Shown here: positions 10,776 to 22,784 of the stretch, in pieces
Position numbering within the stretch: position 1 is the stretch's first letter
How the letters are laid out: each line of letters starts with the position of its first letter
NCBI GenBank assembly: GCA_039000515.1
Contig: JBCFYV010000001.1
Coordinates: forward strand, 12,625,928-12,689,927
DNA: 64,000 nucleotides
Direction of reading: 5' to 3'
Source of the DNA: Timema cristinae
Lineage: Eukaryota; Arthropoda; Insecta; Phasmatodea; Timematidae
Notes under the pieces: generated by a model
What the model was told of the DNA's origin: nothing
Databases searched by the model: none
The model's input: the letters and a program-made list of their open reading frames with translations, nothing else
Made by a program: the position numbers and the translations under genes

Positions 10776-11535
10776 TTAGATTACGCTTATCCCGATCGGA
10801 TAATAAGATGCATATTTGAAGGGGGGGGGGGAATTATATTTCGGGAGTGGTTTCAGTTTAATCTATTTTTATTTTTTTTAACAAAGAACACACGAAGTTG
10901 AAAAAATATGTGATTCCGTACGTGTCTGAAGTGTTATTACCGGTTTTATGTGAATCGTATTTCTCTGGGTGGCCACTTCCCCGATTTTGCGTGTCATTTT
11001 GATCAATTAAGTCAACCGTGTGATGTATTTATTTATTTTTTAGTCTTAATTTGCCGGAGTAGTTATTTTCACTCCGTATGTCAATCACTTCAAAATATAG
11101 ATTACCCCAATAAACCGCTGAAATGGAAATGTCATGTCGTCTGATTAACCGGGCCCGAGGTAGAGGCGACATCTTATTCATAAAAATAAATAGTCACTGT
11201 GATGATATCGTAAACATAATTCGTTGATTTACATTCATTTACTTTCTCCCTCCCGTTGATATTAATTTAGGTGACTTTTTTTTTTCGTGACAGTTTATTT
11301 ATTTGTGTCGATCCTCAGATATATGATTTTCCAATTAGTAATCGCAAACCATGTTATTCCCGTCGACAAAATTTTTTAATTACTTTTAATCAACCCCGAG
11401 GGTTGAAGGGATAAGTGGTTGTTTTTTTGTTAGTAAATATTATAGTTCCACCCCCTTTTAACCCTCATCCACCCTCCCTATTCTCACCTCACTCATATTT
11501 CACATGTTTTTATTTGCTTAAAAAACATGTGTGAG
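10776..11535. other. Unassigned AT-rich sequence
   Basis: Includes a run of G at 10820-10831. Nothing else recognised. Confidence 0.5.
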
Positions 11536-11775
11536 ACCACTTCGATAACATCATGTTATAAGTTGCTACTTTCAAATTAGATTAGACTGCTGAAGATGGG
11601 GAGATAAGGGTTCAATCCTGGTCGGGTGGACTGAGGGTTTATTTTCCTTAAGTGGTTTTACACTCTCCCTTCACACAAGTGCGGATGCACTTCCTCTAAA
11701 TTCAACCTTCCTAATCCCTAAACACATGAGCTTAATTAGTACTTAGGCGTGTAACTGAACGGATAGTGAGATGCA
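11536..11775 (+). repeat. L2 SINE, full-length but diverged
   Basis: The B box AGGGTTCAATCCTGG is at 11609-11623. It is followed by tail I blocks: ACACTCTCCCTTCACACAAG, CACTTCCTCTAAATTCAACC and GTAACTGAACGGATAGTGAG. The hairpin is decayed. Confidence 0.65.
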
Positions 11776-11814
11776 ATGCTAAAAACAAAAAAAGTTTGAA
11801 ACCCAATATGTGAC

Positions 11815-12045
11815 CGCACGGTCTGAGGTGTCACTCTCGAAATAGACCGGACTGCCGATGACAGGGAGATTGGGGCTCGGATCTAGGTTGGGTGTTTTTT
11901 GTTGGTTTTTAAACATTTTGTTCAGTCTTACTCCGCGTGAATGCTGATACACTTCCTCTAAATTCAGCCTTCTTCATTCCTACCCCAATAGCGTATTTTG
12001 TGCATATGTTTAATACCTAAACAGGTAGTAAGATGTGATAGTATA
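11815..12045 (+). repeat. L2 SINE, second copy in direct succession
   Basis: The head CGCACGGTCTGAGGTGTCAC retains the A-box octamer region, then GACTGCCGATGACAGGGAGA. Tail I blocks follow (CACTTCCTCTAAATTCAGCC; ACCTAAACAGGTAGTAAG). It lies head-to-tail with the copy at 11536. Confidence 0.65.
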
Positions 12046-12437
12046 ATAATCAAAGGATCATTTCCGGTGTAAAATGTTCCGTCTCCCATCTCTAATTGCA
12101 GGTACAACTCTCCCCCCTCCTCCCCTTTAGCACCCCCCCCCCAACTTCCCAAGGAAGGGGAAGGGGTGATGTGAATAACAAAAACTTCTCCTTAGCGGTA
12201 AAAACCAACGCGAGACGCATGAAGTGGTTGAGTGGTTAGAACACGATCCGACAAAGAGCGCGCCACTGCACTTTCCGCGCGACAAGACTCGAGAAACACT
12301 GCGAGTGAAGGGGGGGGGGGCAACGTATGTTCGGAGGGAAGGGGGGGAACAGCGTTTTATTAAATTGTTCATGAACATGTATAAAAGGGCCTTAAGGCGT
12401 AATTTTGTGGCATGGGAACTTTACAACTAGGCGAGGA
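12046..12437. other. Spacer with C and G homopolymers
   Basis: C run near 12132-12141 and G runs near 12311-12320 and 12341-12347. No gene seen. Confidence 0.5.
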
Positions 12438-13339
12438 AACAGAAGTCACCGAACTTCTTCTAGTTCCTTGAGAGAAATCACTGCACTTCTTCTAGTTCCT
12501 TGACAGAAGTCACCGTATTTCTTATAGTTCCTTGACATAAATCACTGCACTACTTCTAGATCCTTGACAGAAGTCACTGCACTTCTTCTAGTTCCTTGAC
12601 AGAAGTCACTGCACTTCTTCTAGTTTCTTGACAGAAGTCACTGCACTTCTTCTAGTTCATTGACAGAAGTCACTGCACTTCTTCTAGTTCATTGACAGGA
12701 ATCACTGCACTTCTTCTAGTTCATTAACAGAAGTCACGCACTTCTTCTAGTTCATTGAACAGAAATCACACGCACTTCTTTAGTCCTTGACAGAGTCAGC
12801 GCACTTCTATTCCTTGACAGAAGTTCACCACTTCTAGTTCATTACAAATCAACGCACTTCTTCTAGTTCATTGACATAAATCACCGCAATTCTTCTAGTT
12901 CCTTGACAGAAGTCACCGCACTTCTTCTAGTTGATTAACAGAAGTCACCACACTTCTTTAGTTCATTGACAGAAGTCACCGCACTTCTTCTAGTTCTTAC
13001 AGAAATCACCACCTTCTTCAAGTTCTTGACAGAATCAGCGCACTTCTAGTTCATTAGATCAAGCATTGAGCCTTCACAGCGGCACACACTTCTTCTAGTT
13101 CCTTGAGAGAAATCACCGCACTTCTTCTAGTTCATTGACATAATTCACCGCAATTCTTCTAGTTCCTTGACAGAAGTCACGCACTTCTTCTAGTTGATTA
13201 ACAGAAGTCACACACTTCTTATAGTTCATTGACAGAATCACCGCACTTCTTCAGTTCCTGAAAAGTCACTGCATTCTCTATTCTAAGAAGTCACCGCACT
13301 TCTTCTAGTTCTTGACAGAAGTCACACTTCTTCTAGTCA
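12438..13339 (+). repeat. 32-bp tandem array, about 28 copies
   Basis: The unit is CTTCTTCTAGTTCCTTGACA followed by GAAGTCACTGCA, 32 bp. The first 280 bp are regular. From about 12730 on there are many one- to few-base deletions, which look like consensus errors as much as decay. The unit carries a weak dyad (GAAGT...ACTTC across the unit joint). Confidence 0.9.
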
Positions 13340-13693
13340 TAAATTTGTGTAAAAGGTTCCGGTTATTTAAAAGGAACATTAATGCTATCACAAGTTTTAA
13401 AAGTTTTTCCTTCAGTATAATTTCTCCCAAAGACGCAAACACCAGAAACACTGTTAAATGAGTATTAATAAAACAATACCACTGATTATAGCTCTCTTCT
13501 CACATTCACGTATCGACCACAGCACTGTGTGGTTGAATTTGTCACTAATATCGGGTCTGTTGTAAACTACATATGTTAATATTCATGCCTATAATCTAAT
13601 AACTAACGAATATATTCCTTTTCTCTTGTGAATGAAATGAAATTACATTTTTACCGGAAAATGTTATTCTCTACTCCAAATAAGGTCTCTTTC
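13340..13693. other. Unassigned spacer
   Basis: Nothing recognised. Confidence 0.5.
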
Positions 13694-13797
13694 CCGAGCT
13701 GGGCTGGATCGATTCTTTACCCTCGATTAATCGTCATCGGCAGTCTAGTATAACATGAGAGTAGCGCGTTATACCACGTGGCCACCGAAGTGGGACG
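13694..13797 (-). repeat. L2 SINE, head fragment
   Basis: Inverted head: ATCGTCATCGGCAGTCTAGT, then GCGTTATACCACGTGGCCAC and CGAAGTGGGA. Only the tRNA-like part is clear. Confidence 0.6.
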
Positions 13798-13880
13798 CTC
13801 ATATTTGAAATATGGTTAAAGCACCCCATTTTTGTACGAATCGTTGAATCGATATTCCTAAGATTCAACGTAGTATTTTT

Positions 13881-15447
13881 ACTTTCTCGCTATCTTACAG
13901 GTAGAGAAAGTATTGTGATCATAAAAAAAAATTGAACTCTTGATTTTGATGAGTGTCGACGTTTCATGACCCCCCGAATCCGAAAAAGTTGTTTTTAAAT
14001 TTCTCCGTCTCTGTCTGTCTGTTACCTCCAACTAGAGCCTAAACTATTATACCGATCGGGCTAAAACTTATCTAGGGTTTCATAGGGTTGCCCCGAGGCT
14101 TTTTTTGGAAGTGGATATCTAACCCTAAAATTAAGGGTAGTTTACTGGAAGGAAAAAAGAGAAAAAGTCGATTTTGTCAAAATCTGCTTTAATGATTTTG
14201 ATTAAATTTTATTTCTAAACATTTATAAATATTCCAAACAAAATGGCTACTCTCAATATTTAGGTAAAATGACTTTAAGGTCTGCGGTCTAATGCGTAAA
14301 TTATCATTTTTTATAATATCTCCGAAACTATTTGAGATATGAAATTACTTATCGTTACAAATATGTAGATCTATTTATAATACAAATATTTTATTCGGAG
14401 CATAATTTTATAACCAATAACTTTCAAGCTATACGCAAATATTTATATTTTTTAACTTATCGAACATAAAAGGTAAAGTATTGCAACCGTAAAAAAAGAT
14501 TTAACCTGAAATGTTGATGGATGTCGATGTCTCAAGACTCCCGAACCCTAAAAAGTGGTCTTTGCAATTACCTGTGTCTGCTTAAACTTAAAATTAAGAG
14601 TAATTTAAGAAAGGGCGACAATAGAAAAAAATAGATTTTCTCAAAATCGGCTCTAACGATTTTGATTAAAATTCGTATATAGGCGTTGATTAAGATTTTA
14701 AATAAACTGGCTATTTTCATTTTACCATGAAAATGAATTTTAAGGTACTTTACAGAAGCTGGAATTTCCGTATCTACGCAACTATTTGTGATACTAAATA
14801 ACTTATCAATGTAAAATTGTAGTACTATTAAAAATAAATAACTTCTATTATATGAAATATATTTTTATAAATCCAACAGTTTTGAGCAATTGGCAAATAT
14901 ATTAATACACAATTTTGTGAGCTTTAGTTGTAAAGATATACTACTTAAGTTTTAACGCAATAATTCTCCAAAAACCATAGAGTAATTAAATATAAGTAAG
15001 TCTCTCAAAAAGTTTATGTTTTTCATTAAACCTCTTAGGAGAAATATTTGTACAACAATGATATATCTCCATTTTAGACTCAATAGTCAATATTTACAAT
15101 TTTTTTTTGTCAAAATGATTACAAATGAGGAATTTAATAGCAATTCGATGACATGTTGATAAGCAACACCTAATCAAATGTAGAAAATTTTAACGGAAGA
15201 TGAAATTTTAATACAAGTGTTGATCCTTGTGGACCCAATATTGATCTTTTTATTGGTCCAAACATACAAATGAGGACATTAATTCTTTAAAAATAAAATT
15301 ATAAAATTTAAAACCGAGACTCAAAAAATGTTTTACATAATTATAGTGCAATTTATGCTTGGGTTTGCTAGTGTATATTATTTCGTTTCACATATATTAC
15401 GAGTTTTGAATAAATATGTTAATTTTTAAACAATAGAGCGAGAAAGT
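13881..15447. mobile_element. AT-rich dispersed element with 11-bp inverted ends
   Basis: The ends are ACTTTCTCGCT (13881) and AGCGAGAAAGT (15437-15447), an exact inverted match. Inside, one block (GTCGACGTTTCATGACCCCC ... AAATTAAGGGTAGTTTACTG ... GTCGATTTTGTCAAAATC) is repeated in weaker form from about 14480 to 14690. A related block lies inverted at 38880-39230, and a fragment at about 34505-34550. No ORF and no clear target duplication. The class is unknown. Confidence 0.55.
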
Positions 15448-16246
15448 CCGTGCGGAGTTCCGTACCATTTATTTTTATCCTAGTCGATACAAGCCCTCTT
15501 GATCTGTTTCAATTCAGAGATTTAATTCAAGTCCTATGAATCTAGAATCCCTGGTTGATACACTTAAGCTAGTGTTGTGATGCGTCATCTTGTTCCTGCC
15601 CCTGCTCCGCGACCTACCCGCCTCACACCCTTCACAACCCAACGGGGGTAAACATTTGCTCCAGGCGTGTAAACACTTCTGATTGTCTTGTGAGCGGGAT
15701 TTCCCTACGTGCAACTTTTTTTTTTTCTGACGGTGTTGTTGGAAATTCTCTTCGCGTCCTCGCGTTTTTGTTGTTGTTGCTTTTTTGTTTTTGTCTCATG
15801 AGGAAATTTTGAGAGGTAACGGTATTTCTTTGTCTGAAGTCTCTTCTTCCGATTTTGTTGTTGTTGTTGTTGTTGTTGTTGTGAGTGAGATTCGTCGAGG
15901 TTTTGTTTTAAACATTTTACTGGAATATCTAGAAAACTCTGTGGAATTGAATTTAATAAAAGAAATATTTTGTAAGTAATTTTTATGTGTATTAAAAGTT
16001 TTTTAAACTTATTTTAGAGGTTATTTTCGAAAGCTTCTCCAAAACTAGTGAATAGTCGCGGTCCACATCGTTTCAATCATTTTTTATATTTAATCCAAAT
16101 GGAAAGAAATAAATAAACAAAGGCATAAACTTTGTTTTAACAAAATATAGCTTTGGGTTTGTAGCGTAATAGATTTTAAAACAAATTAATTAAATATTTA
16201 TCTCTGGGTTTTTCTTTGTACCTGTTCAGGCTACACACATACATAA
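15448..16246. other. Unassigned sequence with a GTT microsatellite
   Basis: A GTT run lies at about 15856-15881. Short frames here encode only its polyvaline or flanking sequence. Confidence 0.5.
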
Positions 16247-16453
16247 TAATTACACTAATGAGGTAGGGATAAGTAAGGATTGTTTTAAGGTAATCTACCC
16301 ACATTCGCTTGGAAGGAGATTGGGAAACTGTTTAGGAAAAAAAAAACAGTATCATTAGACCCGACCGGGATTAGGACCCCAATCTCCCCGTCATCAACAG
16401 ACCAGTCTAAAATGATAGTAACGCCATAAACTATTTTGCCACTGAAGCGGGTT
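16247..16453 (-). repeat. L2 SINE, degraded
   Basis: Tail I pieces (CTACCCACATTCGCTTGGAA) lead to CCGACCGGGATTAGGACCCC, ATCTCCCCGTCATCAACAGA and the head end GCCACTGAAGCGGGT. Confidence 0.65.
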
Positions 16454-16595
16454 ATTAATATAAAGAAAAGTATTCTTGTAGGCGGGAAAGAGAAGGAATA
16501 CTTTTATAGAGGCTGGGAAAGGGTATATTCGACGAAATTTGTTGTAATTCTCTAATAATAATTCAAATCATCCATTAGTAAAAAGGCCTCACAGC

Positions 16596-17192
16596 TAGGG
16601 ATGGGAACAAAGTATCGATACTTTACTAAAATCGATATTTTCCTTACTATAACTAGCATTTTTTTACTCGATACTTTTTTTTGCGATATTTTAACTAATA
16701 TTAATACTGACACTCCGGTATCGAAAGAAACTTTTTTTTTTATCTTCAATGTTTACTATGGTTAAAGAAGGGTACAAAATAGATTGAAAAAATAAATTAC
16801 TAATTCTATTTAGCTCTTAAATAATTTTCCATCAGCTAAATTTTCATAGACATTTTGAAAGCTGGTATGGTATTTTTTTTTTTTGTAAAATCCATAACTA
16901 TACAATACTCTCTATAATACCTTCCAAGTTTCAAAATAATATATACGCGATAGACATAAATATACTAAAATATGGTAAAATCATTATAATTTTCATGTTT
17001 AAATAAATATGAAAATATTATTATTATTAGTATGCAAAAGTTGAGATTACTTGATAAAAAAAACTATTTTTCCCCATTAAAATTTCGATACCGATACTTA
17101 CTGTTATCGATACCTTTCTTTCGATACTAGTATGGTATTGATACTTTTCTTCCAATACTTTAAATGAGTACAGTATCGATACTACATCCATA
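16596..17192. mobile_element. Ac-like hAT MITE with perfect 8-bp duplication
   Basis: The flanks CTCACAGC (16588-16595) and CTCACAGC (17193-17200) are identical. The left end is TAGGGATGGG, and the right end read inverted is TATGGATG. The TAGGGATG start is the known terminus of the maize Ac family of hAT elements, which also make 8-bp duplications. Both subterminal regions carry the palindrome GTATCGATAC, and related TATCGATA-like words recur inside. At 597 bp and AT-rich with no transposase frame, it is non-autonomous. Confidence 0.8.
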
Positions 17193-17450
17193 CTCACAGC
17201 TCGCATTCGCACCGCTGCCTTGATTCAAGTGTAACGGTAACGAAACAGACGACCAATAGGAAAACAAGAGACTAGTGAAGCCATCTACAAGAGCTTGGCT
17301 GAATCCATGAACTGAGTACTCCGTGCCATCCTTAGTCCATGACATACTGACGTGTTGAGCTGCTGGAGAATTTCATGATGGATCCTGACAGAGTATCGGG
17401 GGTGCGCCGGATAAACCTAGCAACATAATTGGGTAGAATTCCGATACGAG

Positions 17451-17488
17451 CCCCCCCCCCCCCCCCCCCCCCCCTACAGCCCCCCCCC
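17451..17488 (+). repeat. Poly-C tract, 24 C then 9 C
   Basis: Twenty-four C in a row, TACAG, then nine more C. Length is probably unreliable in any read technology. Confidence 0.9.
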
Positions 17489-18279
17489 AACTTTCCGTCA
17501 AATGGCAACTGCAAGAGATTCAACTCATCATGCAACTATCTGAACCCTGTCTGCGCGAGGTCCGTAGAGGCGAGTGTCTAAGCCCGGAGAGTTGTAAACT
17601 CGACCATGTGACCCGGTGCAGTTCGTACCGAGAATGGAATGCTTGTTATTGCGTGTGTAATGAACTGGCAAACATGAACGAATTGTTTCTCCGATACTCT
17701 CTGTTCAAGTCTAGCTCGGTTCGTTTTAATTAATTGATTCGCTCTGGAATCGGAGACCCAGTGAAGCATGAATATAGATGAAGAAGTTTTTTTGTTTTTT
17801 AACCGACCGTTAGCACTACCACTCCTCAATTGGTGAACTTAGTTTTTTTTATATCTAGTTTGATTAAAACTTGTTATAAAATTGGTTTCTAAAAATTGAT
17901 GACGCGCATTTAGTATATTAAGGATACAAGGGGAAAAGAAGCAAAATCCCATTTTAACCCAAATAGGGTTAGTGCTTCCATCTATTAGACAATCACGAGA
18001 TATTTCTATGCACTTTAGATTATGGTTAAAAGAAAGAGGTGTATCTTTGTAAAATTAATATTTTGAGTTAAAATATTTGCTGTGGTCCTTAAGGGGTTTG
18101 AGATTTAAAAAAAAAGTTGTCCTTGAAAATGTGCGCATATAGACATTCCACCTTGTTCCCTGGTACTCTTCATGTACTAATTATTTTTATAAAATTACTT
18201 TGAAACTTATAATTTGCATCCTTTTAAAATATAAAGATATTGCAGAGATCAAAATTCTTGGTATTATCTTTTAATTGAT
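17489..18279. other. Unassigned sequence
   Basis: No supported gene or repeat. Confidence 0.5.
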
Positions 18280-18556
18280 GATTATTATTATTAGCACCAC
18301 TTCTTACTACCCGTTCGGGTTTTACACACTTTAATGTGTAATGGTAGGATGATTGTGAGATGAAATGGAGGACCTACAGTTTAACGTGGAATCCGAACCA
18401 CGGTGGAGGCCTGGCATTCCCCACATTCACAAGATGTCTTGTCAGACGTGAAGGAAGGGTTTGGCAATCAGATAAATCTGTGCCGGGACCGAGGATTGAA
18501 CCCCGGATCCCCAGTACATAAGTCCGACACCTTATCCCTAGACCGCCAGGTCACCC
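18280..18556 (-). repeat. tRNA-Pro-like SINE (family P)
   Basis: The minus strand has a head GGTGACCTGGCGGTCTAGGG (A box as in tRNA-Pro, TGGTCTAGGGGTA) and a B box GGTTCAATCCTCG. The body contains TTCACATCTGACAAG-type sequence and TGCCAGGCCTCCACCGTGGT, and it ends in tail I (CCCGAACGGGTAGTAAG) and an ATT run. Confidence 0.85.
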
Positions 18557-18615
18557 ACCATATCTTTGAATTGAACCGTTTAGTTTGTATTTCCACAGCC
18601 GTTTTACTTTTAGGT

Positions 18616-18655
18616 CAGTGTTTCTTAAAGTGTGGTCCACCGGGCTTAGAAATAA
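18616..18655 (+). mobile_element. Solo hAT-like terminus
   Basis: CAGTGTTTCTTAAAGTGTGG then TCCACCGGGC resembles Charlie-type hAT ends. No matching right end was found nearby, so it is a truncated remnant at best. Confidence 0.35.
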
Positions 18656-18755
18656 AAATTAATTAAATAATTTTGATTTTTGGTCACATTAAATTTTTTT
18701 TAATTGAAATAAAAAAAAAAATTAATATGGAATATTCATACTATGCTCTATTTCT

Positions 18756-18915
18756 TTCCCGGGTAGACACAAGTCACGTGGTTTGCCACTCTTCCTCCAC
18801 TCAAATGCGGATACATTTCCTCTAAATTAACCTTCCTCGTCCCTAACACATTAGCGTGATTATTACATGTGCATATAACCTCAATCTAGTAGTGAGAAGA
18901 GGTGCTCAAAATAAG
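18756..18915 (+). repeat. SINE tail I fragment
   Basis: CACTCTTCCTCCACTCAAAT, CATTTCCTCTAAATTAACC and ACACATTAGCGTGATTATTA are tail I blocks without a tRNA head. An AAT run follows at about 18940-18968. Confidence 0.65.
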
Positions 18916-19005
18916 GAATAAAAAGTGTCTGCATAATAGTAATAATAATAATAATAATAGTAATAATACTGATTGGACACGAACCGAGAATAATAAATTT
19001 CAAAC

Positions 19006-19253
19006 CCGCCTCTGTGGCGTAGTTGGCTAACGCGCTTGTCGTGTTGAGCCCGACTGCTGAGGACGGGGAGATCGAGGTTCGAACCTCGGTCGGCTGAACT
19101 GGTGGTTTTTCCTAAAATGGTTTTCCACTCTCCCTCCACGCAAATGCGGGCTCACTTCCTCTAATTCAACCTTCCCAATTCCTAATCCATTAGAGTAAAT
19201 AGTACTTAAAGCGTATAACCCGAACGGGTAGTAAGACGCGGTCCTAAATATTT
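19006..19253 (+). repeat. Young tRNA-Leu-like SINE (L1), full length
   Basis: The head CCGCCTCTGTGGCGTAGTTG has a near-perfect A box, and the B box is GGTTCGAACC. Tail I is intact through CCCGAACGGGTAGTAAGACG. The flanking duplication ATAATAAATTTCAAAC is a perfect 16 bp (18990-19005 and 19254-19269), as expected for LINE-driven retrotransposition. Confidence 0.95.
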
Positions 19254-19282
19254 ATAATAAATTTCAAACTAATTTTAATAGC

Positions 19283-19472
19283 TCCACGCCTTACTGCCCG
19301 TTTTATACGCATTTTTACTAAGTTAATGGTTTTAATGATTAAGAAGGTTGTATTTCAAGGAAGTGTACCCACATTCACGTGGAGGGAGTGAGTGGAAAAC
19401 CACCATTAGTACACCCATTATCGGCAGTTCACTGTTAGAGTAGCGCGTTAGTCCATGCGGCCACCGAAGCGG
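19283..19472 (-). repeat. L2 SINE, internally deleted
   Basis: Tail I (CACGCCTTACTGCCCG... ) and head end (GCGTTAGTCCATGCGGCCAC, CGAAGCGGG) are clear. The B-box region between AAACCACC and ATTATCGGCAG is shortened. It sits 14 bp after the L1 duplication at 19254-19269. Confidence 0.7.
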
Positions 19473-19626
19473 GTAAAACCAAATTAAATCCTTACATGAG
19501 TGTATCTAAGGGTTTATTGGCTGGTTTTGTCCCAATCACTGTTTGGTGATGAGGTTTAACCACGCGCACATACTTGATTTATTTAAATAGGTGTTGTTTT
19601 GTTTTTATTTGGTTGGCAGCGTCTTA

Positions 19627-19790
19627 CTACAGTAGCCCCATGGCTTCTTTGGTGCTGACTGACAGCTGACGGCTTTCAAAAGTTACCAGACCAAATTATG
19701 TATCCATACGCCGAACTATGTGACCTGCAAATACATGTGTTTAGCAGCTGTCAGTCAGCACTAAATAACACATGGGGGCTACTTACTGTA
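19627..19790. mobile_element. Palindromic MITE, short copy
   Basis: The left arm CAGTAGCCCCATGGCTTC, TTTGGTGCTGACTGACAGCT matches the inverted right arm AAGTAGCCCCCATG, TTAGTGCTGACTGACAGCT. The whole can form a hairpin with about 35-bp arms. A longer copy in the opposite direction lies at 50870-51100. No ORF. Confidence 0.75.
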
Positions 19791-20670
19791 CCTGTCACGC
19801 CTATCCACATTCAACTACGTTAATTGGGTAAGAATGGGCATAGATAAAGTGTGTCCGCATTTGAATGAATGAAGAGTGAAAAACCAGTATTATATTCAAA
19901 GCGTACCTGTTTGTCAGTGACAAATCAGAGGTGTAGTCCAGGTGAGAACTGAAGGATGTATACGAAAGTTAAGTTGGAAAACTGTTTTTTCTTGTATTTA
20001 GCGACTCTCTTATTTTTCCTTCATTCAACGAAAACTTTTTTTTTTCATACTTATTCTTTGAACTAAGACAACATCTTGAACTAAGACAACATCTTGAACA
20101 TACACATTATTAATAACACAGCAATCAGAGGATTCTAGAGAAAAAAAATCGATTTTTTTGTTTTTCTTCATTCTTTTTTTTTCACTTGACGTATTTAATT
20201 TTATTTTTTTACGTAAATATGCCAAGTTATTTTATTAAAACAAAACGAAATGTTAATCAGGATTTCTCTCCCCAACTTTTTCAATGCTGCGTTTTCCCCT
20301 CCACCCCTCAGTAACTTTTATCAACAGGGATGGGGTTTTTTTTCCCCACTCTTTCTGTTTTTAATCAAGACTCCCCGTCGTTATTTCTCCATCTGCTTCA
20401 TTATGGAACATGTCTGGAATATTTCCCTCCCTCTTCCCCCCCCCTCCCACGCCATTGCGTGATGGGGCTTCTCCCAGGTTTTTATTGGGGCGCGTCAAAA
20501 GGAAACAATAAGTGAATACTATGTCGCGGGTTTCCTAAGGGTTTCCAAAGAAATTCTCGAAAATCTCTTGGCTCACGCACCTAACTTTCTTTGAAAACGT
20601 TGTTCACTCCAATGTCTTAGCTGAGTGGTTGGGGAGGCCGACTACACGTACAGGATACTTTAGTTCCATC
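19791..20670. other. Unassigned sequence with an 18-bp duplication
   Basis: TTGAACTAAGACAACATC occurs twice in tandem at about 20057-20092. Otherwise nothing recognised. Confidence 0.5.
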
Positions 20671-20924
20671 TCATCCGCCTCGGTGGCGTAGTTGGCTAAC
20701 GCGCTCGACTGCTGAGGACGGGGAGATCGAGGTTCGAATCTCGGTCGAGTGAACTGGGGGTGGCTTTTCCTAAATGGTTTTCCACTCTCCTTCCACGCAA
20801 ATGCGGGTTCACTTCCTCTAATTAAACCTTCCCAATTCCTAATCCATTAGCGTAATTAGTACTTAAAGCGTATAACCCAACGGGTAGTAAGACGCGGTGC
20901 TAAATATTATTATTATTATTATTA
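20671..20924 (+). repeat. L1 SINE, full length
   Basis: The head CGCCTCGGTGGCGTAGTTGG has lost about 10 bp (TAGTCGTGTTGAGC is absent) between GCGC and TCGACTGCTG. The B box is GGTTCGAATC. Intact tail I ends in an ATT run. The perfect 12-bp duplication TTTAGTTCCATC is at 20659-20670 and 20925-20936. Confidence 0.95.
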
Positions 20925-21007
20925 TTTAGTTCCATCCCAAGAACTGTTACAAATATAAACAAGTGGTTCTGTGAAAGTAAACCTCGCTCCCTCCATGGTT
21001 TTTTTTT

Positions 21008-21237
21008 AGCACCGCGTCTTACTACCCGTTCAGGTTATACGCTTATGTACTAGTTACACTATTGGATTGGGGATTTGGAAAGCTTAGTTTAGAGAAAATG
21101 CACCCACATTTGCTTGTAAGGAGGGTGAAAAAACACTCTCAATGCCTCTAACCGGAATCGAACCCCGATCTCCTTGTCTTCAGCACTATAGTCCAACATG
21201 AGAGTAGAACCATAGACCGTGCGGCCAACGAAGCGTG
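21008..21237 (-). repeat. L2 SINE, full length
   Basis: Tail I begins AGCACCGCGTCTTACTACCC and GTTCAGGTTATACGC, followed by the CACCCACATTTGCTTGTAAG block, inverted B box GGAATCGAACCCCG, and head end GCGGCCAACGAAGCG. Confidence 0.8.
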
Positions 21238-22249
21238 TCCCTCTATGTTCTTATCGTTACTACAGTCTTAACATTTTTCTGGATTTTATTATGAAATATT
21301 TCCTGTAATTTATCCTTGGATTTCAGGTTGAAATATCTCCTATAGTTTTTCCTTGGGTTCAAATTTGGAATTTCTCCTTGGTGATTAACTTAGATAGAAA
21401 AGAAAACAAATTAATACTATATTCACTAGTACATTACATTGATAGAAAATAACCGCTGACCACGTTGTTTAAGACGTCAATCTCGCAATAGATATCATCA
21501 TTAAAAAAACATAGGTTACAAACGTCATTCGGCCTAATATTAATGAAGGTTTCTTACCAATTTCGTTAAAATTGGAAGTAATCTCGGAACAGACACATAT
21601 ATGGAAAATTCAAACGGTCGAGTTAAAACTGGACCTTGCTCCACTCACTTGGATAAGTATAAGTGTTTTTTGTGTCACCCAGATAGAACAATTTTTGAGC
21701 TATGATTTAATATTTGGTGACCTACTTCGTTGGTCACGTGGTCTTTTTACCTTAGGTTAAGTTAAGTTTCTGTGATTATTATTTTATTTATTTTTTGTAA
21801 AAATAAAGTACAAACGTATTCTTCAGTTCTTTTGCATTTTGTAGCCATTATATCGACGAATGTACTGTCGATGACGGTTTCTCTAGGGGTGGTAAGGGTT
21901 ACTTTGACCCTTGACGAATACCCAGATGCAGCTGTCTGTTTGAAAACATCAGCCGGTATTGGAGTTGACTGTAGATCAATGACATGTGGCCGTGTGTTAG
22001 CAGGGCTATCTCTCCCCTGAGGGAGTGGGTTTATCACCCACCGTCCGAACCAATCATTGATTATATACATCCAACTGTAGTGATGAGTCAGATATTGTCC
22101 TAATCCTAGCTACAGATACTGTATATAAAACCAAACTTACAACTAGTACTGTATATAGAACCATAAATATTATAGTTGTATTCTGGTTACAAATTTAAAA
22201 AAATGCTCATCATTCGTCTGCTACAAATAGCCTAACCACTTCATTTAGA
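21238..22249. other. Unassigned sequence
   Basis: Overlapping frames of 102 and 82 codons lie on opposite strands at 21762-22070. Neither has a motif I recognise. Confidence 0.4.
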
Positions 22250-22302
22250 CTCACATTGGCAGTCCATTCTATTGTGGGAGTGACGCCTTAGACCATTTAG
22301 GC
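22250..22302 (-). repeat. L2 SINE fragment with the hAT target site intact
   Basis: CACATTGGCAGTCCATTCTA and GAGTGACGCCTTAGACCAT are the L2 head inverted. CCTTAGAC is uninterrupted here, giving an empty-site reference for the split copies. Confidence 0.65.
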
Positions 22303-22784
22303 ATTGTTGCCGTTATCAAACACAAAGAAATAAAGAAGAGAGAGTACACTTGACACAAACACTGTATTACTCCATTTTGAATTTAAATAAAGACTGCTAG
22401 AAACACATTGTTCCAACTGTTTTGGGGAGTAATATGTAAATATAGGTCTATATAAATACTAATCATAGCCAATAAATGTATCTTTATCCCAAAAACAGTT
22501 GGCACAGTGTGTTTCTAAGAGACAGAAGATGTCGCCTTTATGCATTGGATTCTTCCCACATTTTCCCTCTTTCCCTAGGTGGGCTTTCTTCATCAAATTT
22601 ATTCTTAATAGTTTATTTTCCCTTTTTCTTTAGTTTTATCAATTTTCATTACTATAAAATTGATGTTTAATAGTTATAAGTTGGTGAAATTAACGTATGT
22701 GAATGATAGCGCAGCTCCTCGGGTGAAGGTAGGATTTATTTTAGAGGTGGGGGGAGGGGCTATTATGTTCAGGTGTATCTAAGG

